Shown: positions 1 to 5,383 of the stretch, one piece after another
How the letters are laid out: every line of letters starts with the position of its first letter
Numbering within the stretch: position 1 is the first letter of the stretch
NCBI GenBank assembly: GCA_012510745.1
Contig: JAAZHK010000107.1
Location: 1-6,781 of the forward strand
Direction of reading: 5' to 3'
DNA: 6,781 bases
From: Mycoplasmatota bacterium
GTDB taxonomy: Bacteria; Bacillota_I; Bacilli_A; RF39; UBA660
Notes under the pieces: generated by a model
Told to the model about the DNA's origin: nothing
What the model saw: only the letters and a program-made list of their open reading frames with translations
The model's database searches: none
Made by a program: the position numbers and the translations under genes

Positions 1-266
1 AACGTATACTCATAATCATCAGCTAATTTGATTATTTCTAAAATATTAAATAGTTTTTTTAAATTAGAAATACTCAACGCTGATGGAGTTCCTCCCCCTA
101 CATATAAAGTACTAATCACTTCATGTTGATAAGCAGATTCTATTTCTAACTTTAAACTGTCTAAATATTTAGAAGTTAAATCTTCATAATAATACATTTT
201 AGGAAAATTACAATAACTACATATTTGAGAACAAAAAGGAATATGAATATAAATACTTTTAATCAT
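1..266 (-). CDS. hemW: HemW-like radical SAM protein (heme chaperone), N-terminal part only
   Basis: Translating the minus strand from an ATG at 266 gives 88 codons that run off the left edge, so the C-terminal three quarters are missing. The N-terminus reads [19 protein letters not shown], with the radical SAM cysteine motif CxxxCxxC at residues 12, 16 and 19, which binds the 4Fe-4S cluster. [10 protein letters not shown] motif follows at about residues 54-62; it is typical of the HemW/HemN family and part of the SAM-binding site. HemW proteins, often annotated as oxygen-independent coproporphyrinogen III oxidase, are thought to be cytoplasmic heme-binding chaperones; true HemN is the close alternative. 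The CxxxCxxCNF spacing and the position directly after lepA favour HemW, because lepA-hemW is a conserved Firmicute gene pair. The start overlaps the lepA stop by 8 bp, and no strong Shine-Dalgarno site is visible inside the lepA end, so translation is probably coupled to lepA. Confidence 0.9.
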   Translation of the reverse strand, partial: MIKSIYIHIPFCSQICSYCNFPKMYYYEDLTSKYLDSLKLEIESAYQHEVISTLYVGGGTPSALSISNLKKLFNILEIIKLADDYEYT

Positions 267-2058
267 TATCAACTTTTAAAATAGATAAGAAAGCTTCTTG
301 GGGTATTTCAATATTACCTATTCTTTTCATCTTCTTTTTACCTTCCTTTTGTTTTTCTAATAACTTTTTCTTTCTAGATACATCCCCACCATAACATTTA
401 GCCAAAACATTTTTACGCATTGCCTTAATATCTGATCTAGCAATAATGGAAGAACCGATAGAAGCTTGAATAGGAACTTCAAACATTTGCCTAGGAATAA
501 TACTTTTTAAAACTTCAACAACAGCTTTACCTCTTTTATAGGCAAAATCTTTATGCACTATAACACTTAAAGCATCAACTACTTCTCCGTTTAATAAGAT
601 ATCCATTTTAACTAAATTACTTGGTTCATAACCAATCATTTCATAATCAAAAGAAGCATAACCTTTAGTAGCAGATTTCAATTTATCAAAAAAATCGTAA
701 ACAATTTCAGCAAGAGGTAATTTATATTGAATATTAACTCTAGTTTTACTTAAATAATTCATATTTAAATAAAAACCTCTTTTATTTTGACAGATTTCCA
801 TTATAGAACCAATATATTCAGCAGGAGTATAAATATTTGCTTTTATAAAAGGTTCTTTAATTTCATGTATTTTAGTCCTTTCTGGTAATTTAGTCGGAGT
901 CTCTACCGTTATTAAAGAATTATCGGTTAAAACAACTTCATAAATAACTGAGGGACTAGTTGCAATTAAATCAATTTTAAATTCTCTTTTTATTCTTTCA
1001 ATGGTAATTTCCATATGTAATAAACCTAAAAATCCACAACGAAAACCAAACCCTAAAGCTTTGGAAGTTTCTGGTTCATATGAAAGAGAAGCATCATTTA
1101 ATTTTAATTTACCAATAGCTTCTTTTAAATCATCATACTTATTTGATTCGATTGGATATAATCCACAAAATACCATTGATTTCATAGCTTGATAACCCGG
1201 TAAAGAATTAATAGCTTCATCATTTTTAATAGTAATAGTATCTCCTACTTGAATATCTTCAAGCGACTTTATAGCAGCTGATACATAACCAACCTCACCA
1301 GTAATAAGTTGCTCTTTAGGTGTGTGTTTAGGATTATTAATACCTAGTTCTAATACTTCATAACTAGAACCAGTTGCCATAGTTTTAATGATATCTCCTT
1401 TTTTTAAAATCCCATTTTTAATACACACTGAAATAATAACCCCACGGTAAGAATCAAAATAACTATCAAAAATTAATCCTTGTAATTTAGCTTTATTATC
1501 ACCAGTTGGGGCTTTAATTCTTTCAATAATACTAGTCAATAAAAATTCGATTCCCTCCCCTGTTTTAGCACTAGTTAAAATAATTTCATCTTCATCAAAA
1601 CCAATTTCTTCTACAAGTTCTTTTTTGACTTTATTAACATCTGCATTAGGTAAATCTATTTTATTAATTATTGGAATTATAGTTAAATTATTATTCAAAG
1701 CTAAATAAAAGTTAGCTAATGTTTGAGCTTCTATGCCTTGTGTTGCATCAACTACCAAAATAGCACCTTCACAAGCTGCTAAACTTCTAGATACTTCATA
1801 AGAAAAATCAACGTGCCCCGGGGTATCAATAAGATTTAAATAATAATCTTCTCCTTGGTAACGGTATTTTAAATTAACAGCATTAAGTTTAATGGTAATG
1901 CCTCTTTCTCTTTCAATATCCATATTATCTAATAATTGTTCACGCATCTCTCTATGACTAATCGAGTCAGTCTTTTCTATAATCCGATCAGCTAGAGTAC
2001 TTTTACCATGATCAATATGGGCTATAATAGAAAAATTACGTATATTTTGCTGTTTCAT
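259..2058 (-). CDS. lepA: Elongation factor 4 (LepA), ribosomal back-translocase GTPase
   Basis: Encodes 599 residues, the usual full length for the family (E. coli LepA is also 599). LepA is a translational GTPase that binds the ribosome and affects stalled or mis-translocated complexes and 30S assembly. The G domain shows all motifs: G1 AHIDHGKST at 13-21, switch I RGITI at 52-56, G3 DTPGH at 78-82, G4 NKID at 132-135, and G5 TSAK at 162-165. EF-G-like domains follow. The LepA-specific C-terminal domain occupies roughly the last 110 residues and includes the [20 protein letters not shown] signature from residue 554. The ATG at 2058 is supported by AGGAG at 2071-2067, 8 nt upstream. The stop TAA (261-259) overlaps the hemW ATG, so the two genes are co-transcribed. 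Transcription likely starts from a promoter just downstream of, or overlapping, the terminator of the gene before it. No truncation or missing key residue is visible. Confidence 0.98.
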   Translation of the reverse strand: MKQQNIRNFSIIAHIDHGKSTLADRIIEKTDSISHREMREQLLDNMDIERERGITIKLNAVNLKYRYQGEDYYLNLIDTPGHVDFSYEVSRSLAACEGAILVVDATQGIEAQTLANFYLALNNNLTIIPIINKIDLPNADVNKVKKELVEEIGFDEDEIILTSAKTGEGIEFLLTSIIERIKAPTGDNKAKLQGLIFDSYFDSYRGVIISVCIKNGILKKGDIIKTMATGSSYEVLELGINNPKHTPKEQLITGEVGYVSAAIKSLEDIQVGDTITIKNDEAINSLPGYQAMKSMVFCGLYPIESNKYDDLKEAIGKLKLNDASLSYEPETSKALGFGFRCGFLGLLHMEITIERIKREFKIDLIATSPSVIYEVVLTDNSLITVETPTKLPERTKIHEIKEPFIKANIYTPAEYIGSIMEICQNKRGFYLNMNYLSKTRVNIQYKLPLAEIVYDFFDKLKSATKGYASFDYEMIGYEPSNLVKMDILLNGEVVDALSVIVHKDFAYKRGKAVVEVLKSIIPRQMFEVPIQASIGSSIIARSDIKAMRKNVLAKCYGGDVSRKKKLLEKQKEGKKKMKRIGNIEIPQEAFLSILKVDND

Positions 2059-2080
2059 AAAATCAACTCCTAGTTATTTA

Positions 2081-2117
2081 ATTATATCATTATATTTAAA
2101 AATAATAAAAGAGTAAA
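2081..2117 (-). promoter_or_regulatory. Predicted sigma-A promoter(s) of lepA-hemW
   Basis: On the minus strand, TTTACT (2117-2112) is followed after exactly 17 nt by TATAAT (2094-2089), predicting a start near 2082 and a leader of about 24 nt. A second TATAAT at 2086-2081 is preceded by TGA, making an extended -10 (TGnTATAAT), with TTTATT (2109-2104) 17 nt upstream. It would give a leader of only about 16 nt, just long enough to hold AGGAG. The first -35 lies inside the terminator hairpin of the upstream gene. This is a prediction from consensus matching in AT-rich DNA, where chance matches are common. Confidence 0.55.
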
Positions 2118-2133
2118 TGAATTTACTCTTTTA
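2098..2133 (-). terminator. Intrinsic terminator of the 308-residue gene
   Basis: A perfect inverted repeat AAAAGAGTAAA / TTTACTCTTTT (2107-2117 and 2122-2132), with a 4-nt loop and one more closing A-T pair, is followed on the minus strand by a T-rich tail (TTATTTTT, 2105-2098). The stop codon of the upstream gene (2133-2131) lies in the base of the hairpin, so termination begins right at the end of the coding region. The stem has only three G-C pairs and may be leaky. Confidence 0.75.
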
Positions 2134-3057
2134 ATTTATAGTCTTAGGTTTTTCTAATTTATCAAAATCAATCGGTTGTTGTAAATTATTTAATAGCTTA
2201 TCAGATCCTATATATACTGTATCATAGTAGTCTCCTGCTATGTTATTAGTGCCAAATTGTTTAGATCTGCTTTTAATATTTGAATTTCCAGCAAGAGAAA
2301 AATAATTATCTTGACGTTCTAACAATGTTAATCCTGAATATTTAATTATTCCACCAACAACTGTATTAACATAACCACCTAAATATTCTTGATGATTAGG
2401 TATAGCTATTGAAGCTGTTTTAACAGTGTTATTAAACTCTTTGTTTTTAAAAGTACTTTCTATAATGGTTTCTGCTCTTTGACCTGTTCTAGCGCTATAA
2501 TATCCACTATAAACCGGTGCATTAGCATTAGTTGCTAAACATAAAGCAAGAGATGAAGAATTATAGTTGTGGTTTTCATTCTTTACAGCATCATTTAACG
2601 AACCTAAAACAATTGGTCGATCAGCATTATTCTCATAACCACCTATTCCAATTACTAATATTTCTTTAGAATTTTCATCTTGTTCTTTTGCTTCTTTTAA
2701 AGCATTTTCATAACTATATGTTGCTTGTGAAGAGATTCCATATTCATTTAAAATCATATTCATTTCATCAACAATATCATTATATTTTTGATCTCCAGAT
2801 ACTAAAACCACACTAATACTATCAAATTTATAATGTGGATTGTATTTTTCTACAGTACTAATACTAGTAGTAATCGATTTTTCAGTTTCCGGCTTATTAC
2901 CTTTAAATTGAGCATAAACAGATAAAGCCGTTATAGTCGATAGAACAACCGCTACTCCTTTTAAAAGTGGATTTCTTTTATTTAATATCAAATTTGTAGA
3001 AGATGATTTTTCTACTATCTCACCGTTAATAAAATCAACATTAACAATATCTCCCAT
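2131..3057 (-). CDS. Membrane-anchored or secreted protein of unknown function, 308 residues
   Basis: I do not recognise this protein. The N-terminus has a polar tail (1-30) ending in the basic stretch NKRN, then one hydrophobic segment at about 31-49. It is either a signal anchor, leaving about 255 residues outside the cell, or a long signal peptide; V47-Y48-A49 fits a signal peptidase I site. The outer part alternates predicted strands and helices: ISVVLVSG near 80, EILVIGIGGYE near 133, then a segment with YYSARTGQRAETIIE and GGYVNTVVGGII. The gene sits just upstream of lepA, where Bacillus has spoIIP and yqxA, but I see no catalytic His/Glu motif of an amidase. The ATG at 3057 is preceded by GGTGAT (3066-3061), a Shine-Dalgarno variant only 3 nt away. 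It is transcribed divergently from the zinc-ribbon gene and has its own terminator, so it appears monocistronic. Confidence 0.85.
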   Translation of the reverse strand: MGDIVNVDFINGEIVEKSSSTNLILNKRNPLLKGVAVVLSTITALSVYAQFKGNKPETEKSITTSISTVEKYNPHYKFDSISVVLVSGDQKYNDIVDEMNMILNEYGISSQATYSYENALKEAKEQDENSKEILVIGIGGYENNADRPIVLGSLNDAVKNENHNYNSSSLALCLATNANAPVYSGYYSARTGQRAETIIESTFKNKEFNNTVKTASIAIPNHQEYLGGYVNTVVGGIIKYSGLTLLERQDNYFSLAGNSNIKSRSKQFGTNNIAGDYYDTVYIGSDKLLNNLQQPIDFDKLEKPKTIN

Positions 3058-3107
3058 TTTATCACCACTTTAATTATATAATATATTAAACATAAATGCC
3101 AGAAATA

Positions 3108-3125
3108 TTGACATAATTATGTCAA
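3108..3125. promoter_or_regulatory. Perfect 18-bp palindrome, candidate operator
   Basis: TTGACATAATTATGTCAA is an exact inverted repeat with no spacer, centred between 3116 and 3117 in the 160-bp region between two divergent genes. Its left half is the TTGACA -35 of the predicted rightward promoter; its right half presents the same TTGACA on the minus strand. A dimeric repressor bound here would block that promoter. The alternative is chance symmetry of a -35 hexamer in AT-rich DNA. No regulator gene is in the window. Confidence 0.5.
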
Positions 3126-3136
3126 ATATGTATAAA
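3108..3136 (+). promoter_or_regulatory. Predicted distal sigma-A promoter of the zinc-ribbon gene
   Basis: TTGACA (3108-3113) and TATAAA (3131-3136) are separated by 17 nt, a near-perfect sigma-A match on the plus strand. The start would fall near 3143, giving a leader of about 75 nt before the ATG at 3218. The -35 is the left half of the 18-bp palindrome. On the minus strand, the matching TTGACA (3125-3120) has no good -10 at the right distance. The leftward gene more likely uses TATATT or TATAAT around 3085-3073 with a poor -35; I could not define that promoter. Confidence 0.6.
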
Positions 3137-3175
3137 AAAATCAATTATACAAAATATAATAAAGAGTTGATTTTT
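3136..3175 (+). repeat. Inverted repeat in the leader of the zinc-ribbon gene
   Basis: AAAAATCAA (3136-3144) and TTGATTTTT (3167-3175) are perfect 9-bp arms around a 22-nt AT-rich loop. If transcription starts near 3143, only the last two bases of the left arm are in the RNA, so this is more likely a DNA-level feature or chance than an RNA hairpin. The right arm contains the -35 of the proximal promoter. Confidence 0.35.
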
Positions 3176-3195
3176 AATATTATATAATATATAAT
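3167..3195 (+). promoter_or_regulatory. Predicted proximal promoter of the zinc-ribbon gene
   Basis: TTGATT (3167-3172) is followed after 17 nt by a consensus TATAAT (3190-3195). The start would fall near 3202, leaving a leader of about 16 nt that just includes AGGAG (3205-3209). Another TATAAT lies at 3183-3188. This gives the gene two candidate promoters in tandem, only the distal of which overlaps the palindrome. Confidence 0.45.
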
Positions 3196-3217
3196 TGTTA
3201 ATATAGGAGTTGGTTAT

Positions 3218-3823
3218 ATGGTGTGTCCAAACTGTGGTTTTAATAATACTGAAGGTTCTACAAAATGTTTAATTTGCCAAACAGCTTTTCAAAACCCAGT
3301 AGCTGTAAATAATATAAATACTAATCAAAGTGGTGATGAAAATTATTATGAAGAAACACCAAAAAAGAAAACTAATATTATAACTATTGTTTTAATTGTT
3401 TTAGCGATAATTATTATTATAGCTGGTGTAGTTATATTCTTTGTATATAATAGCAAACCCAAATTTACTAATCAAGTAATTTTTAATAACGATAAAATTA
3501 CAACTTTATATGGTATTTATCCTAATATACCAGTTCAAAATGAAACTCCATGCGGTGAAACTTGTTTAAATATTTATTATATGAGAACCAATTATTCTGA
3601 TAACGTCCATAAGGAATACGAAACTTTGCTACGAAATAACAATTTTAGAATTTATTCATTTTCAGATAATAACAATGTTCAAGAAACAAAATATATAAAA
3701 GAATCAAATTCTAACAATAAGATTTTAGTTATTACTAGCACGATTAATTCTCAATCAGCAACAATAAAATATGAGCAATTAATAAGCACAATAGAAGACT
3801 TAATAGAAAAAGAATTACAATAA
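3218..3823 (+). CDS. Zinc-ribbon membrane protein with an outer C-terminal domain
   Basis: Encodes 201 residues. A zinc ribbon opens the protein: CPNCG and CLICQ supply Cys3, Cys6, Cys17 and Cys20, a four-cysteine zinc site. A flexible Asn-rich linker (about 25-47) leads to a PKKK basic stop at 48-51 and one very hydrophobic helix at about 54-77, rich in Ile and Val. The basic side places the zinc ribbon in the cytoplasm and residues 78-201 outside. The outer part has a CGETC pair (Cys112, Cys116) that could form a disulfide, and no enzyme motif I recognise. This zinc ribbon-helix-outer domain plan resembles Firmicute proteins such as TcaA and YvbJ, linked to the cell envelope, but only the architecture is shared as far as I can see. 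The start is supported by AGGAG at 3205-3209, 8 nt upstream. A strong terminator follows 44 nt after the stop, so the gene stands alone. Confidence 0.9.
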   Translation: MVCPNCGFNNTEGSTKCLICQTAFQNPVAVNNINTNQSGDENYYEETPKKKTNIITIVLIVLAIIIIIAGVVIFFVYNSKPKFTNQVIFNNDKITTLYGIYPNIPVQNETPCGETCLNIYYMRTNYSDNVHKEYETLLRNNNFRIYSFSDNNNVQETKYIKESNSNNKILVITSTINSQSATIKYEQLISTIEDLIEKELQ

Positions 3824-3867
3824 TAAAAATTAATAAGTCGATAGAATAAAATTAAATAAAAAGATTT

Positions 3868-3910
3868 AAAACCCTAATTCAATATCAACTGAATTAGGGT
3901 TTTGTTATTT
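3868..3910. terminator. Strong intrinsic terminator, probably bidirectional
   Basis: A perfect 14-bp stem, AAAACCCTAATTCA / TGAATTAGGGTTTT (3868-3881 and 3890-3903), encloses an 8-nt loop. On the plus strand it ends in TTTTGTTATTT and terminates the zinc-ribbon gene. On the minus strand it is followed by TTTTAAATCTTTTTATTT, so it can also stop read-through from hisS. This fits the convergent gene arrangement. Confidence 0.9.
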
Positions 3911-3940
3911 AATAGATGTGCTAATTTTTCTTTAGTAATA

Positions 3941-3983
3941 AGTAAAATAAATGAACAAGAATAATTTTAACTATTCTTGTTCA
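3941..3983 (-). terminator. Intrinsic terminator of hisS
   Basis: A perfect 12-bp stem, TGAACAAGAATA / TATTCTTGTTCA (3952-3963 and 3972-3983), with an 8-nt loop, is followed on the minus strand by TTTATTTTACT (3951-3941). The last four hisS codons and the TAG stop (3973-3971) form part of the stem and loop. A second, stronger hairpin lies about 50 nt further on as a backstop. Confidence 0.75.
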
Positions 3984-5305
3984 AAATCGTGAATATCACA
4001 ATTACAATCATTATCACAACAACTCTGTTCTTCAATATCATTTAGTTGTTCCTCTAAATAATGTAATAAATAATTAAGTTCTACTAATTCTTCCTTCTTA
4101 GTAATATTATTTTTTATTTGAACATTACCGTTTTTTAAATCTTCACTATTTAAAATAATTAATAATTTACTATTTAAACGATCTGCTTGCTTAAATTGAC
4201 TTTTTAAATTTCGGTTCATTGTTTCTAGGTCGATTTTTAAACCTGCCATTCTTAAATCCTGAGCAATAGCAATTGCTGAACTTTTCTCTTCTTCATTAAC
4301 ATACATAATATAAGCATCAATTTGTTGATTAATAGGTAATTTTATTTCTGATTGTTCTAACATTAACAGAAATCTATCAAAACCAAAAGCAAATCCTATA
4401 CAAGGAGTTTCGGGTCCTCCTAACTCAATAACTAGATTATTATATCTTCCTCCGCCACATATAACGTTTTGTGCACCTACATCTGGAAGTTTAACTTCTA
4501 TTTCAAAAACAGTATGATTATAATAATCCAATCCTCTAACAATATTAGAATTTACTTCAAAATCAATATTTAAAATCTTTAAATATTTTTGCACTAATTC
4601 AAATCTTGTTTTTGAATCTTGAGTTAAATAATTAATAATTTTAGGTGCCTTTTTCATTATTTCTAATTCATGATCGACTTTACAATCTAATATACGAAGA
4701 GGGTTTTTTTCTAATCTAATTTTACAATCATCACACAAGTCATTAATATAAGGTTTAAAATAATTGGTTATTTCATTACGATAAATATCTCTTGTTTGCT
4801 TATCGCCTAAAGAATTAATATTAACTTTAATTTTTTCTAAACCACTTAATTTAATTATGTTAACAGCTAAAGAAATCACTTCTGCATCAATCATAGGATC
4901 ATCACTTCCCAAAACTTCAAAACCAAATTGATAAAATTCTCTATTACGACCTGATTGAGGTCTTTCATAACGAAACATTGGTCCATAATAATATAACTTT
5001 TTAGGTTGGTTAGCATCTCCGTACATTTTATTTTCAATATAACTTCTTACGATTCCGGCTGTGCCCTCAGGACGAAGTGTAATCATTCGTTGACTACGAT
5101 CTTTAAAATCATAAGTTTCTTTACTAACTATATCAGTATTTTCTCCTAAACCACGATGAAATAATTCGCTAGCTTCAAAAATAGGTGTACGAATAAAATC
5201 ATAATTATATTTTTCAGCAATTGTATCAATTAAATTAGTAATAACTAACCATTTTTTAGCATCACTACCATATAAATCATATGTTCCTTTTTGTTTTTTT
5301 ATCAT
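3971..5305 (-). CDS. hisS: Histidyl-tRNA synthetase with a cysteine-rich C-terminal tail
   Basis: Encodes 444 residues; the family norm is about 420-430. This cytoplasmic class II enzyme charges tRNA-His with histidine using ATP. Family motifs are intact: TLRPEGTAG at 76-84, motif 2 at about 104-130 with FRYERPQSGRNREFYQFG, the histidine-specific GLDYYNHTVFE at 258-268, GGGRYNNL at 284-291, and motif 3 GFAFGFDRF at 304-312 with Arg311. The inner cysteines 191, 194 and 208 (LCDDC, LDCK) are also usual in bacterial HisRS. An anticodon-binding domain follows. The last 20 residues are unusual: an acidic tail with Cys429, Cys430, Cys434, Cys436 and His439. The start at 5305 is supported by GGAGG (5316-5312), 6 nt upstream. 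No aspS follows, unlike many Firmicutes. No T-box leader is present in the 78 nt upstream, and no clear promoter could be assigned there. Confidence 0.98.
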   Translation of the reverse strand: MIKKQKGTYDLYGSDAKKWLVITNLIDTIAEKYNYDFIRTPIFEASELFHRGLGENTDIVSKETYDFKDRSQRMITLRPEGTAGIVRSYIENKMYGDANQPKKLYYYGPMFRYERPQSGRNREFYQFGFEVLGSDDPMIDAEVISLAVNIIKLSGLEKIKVNINSLGDKQTRDIYRNEITNYFKPYINDLCDDCKIRLEKNPLRILDCKVDHELEIMKKAPKIINYLTQDSKTRFELVQKYLKILNIDFEVNSNIVRGLDYYNHTVFEIEVKLPDVGAQNVICGGGRYNNLVIELGGPETPCIGFAFGFDRFLLMLEQSEIKLPINQQIDAYIMYVNEEEKSSAIAIAQDLRMAGLKIDLETMNRNLKSQFKQADRLNSKLLIILNSEDLKNGNVQIKNNITKKEELVELNYLLHYLEEQLNDIEEQSCCDNDCNCDIHDFEQE

Positions 5306-5323
5306 ATTAACCCTCCATTAATT

Positions 5324-5365
5324 AAAAGGTAATATCAATAATAACTCTTTTGATATTACCCTTTT
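5324..5365 (-). terminator. Hairpin between the Ig-like gene and hisS, probable terminator
   Basis: GGTAATATCAA and TTGATATTACC (5328-5338 and 5350-5360) form a perfect 11-bp stem with an 11-nt loop. Flanking A and T runs extend it past a one-base bulge. On the minus strand the stem is followed by TTTTAATTAAT, so it can end transcription of the Ig-like gene. The hisS Shine-Dalgarno site begins only 8 nt beyond that T run. The hairpin could instead act as a leaky attenuator in front of hisS. Confidence 0.65.
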
Positions 5366-5383
5366 TATCAAATTTTAATTTAA

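Noticed and set aside
1001..1192. Plus-strand open frame of 63 codons
   Set aside because: It lies fully inside lepA on the opposite strand, has no ribosome-binding site and resembles no known protein.
2131..3057. SpoIIP identity for the 308-residue protein, from its place near lepA
   Set aside because: The membrane segment and location fit, but I see no SpoIIP/amidase zinc-ligand or catalytic His/Glu motif, so position alone is not enough.
3136..3175. Riboswitch or RNA thermometer in the zinc-ribbon gene leader
   Set aside because: Only one weak 9-bp inverted repeat is present, no conserved riboswitch core is visible, and most of the left arm precedes the predicted transcription start.
5306..5383. 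T-box leader for hisS
   Set aside because: The space is too short, and neither the T-box consensus nor a specifier stem can be found.
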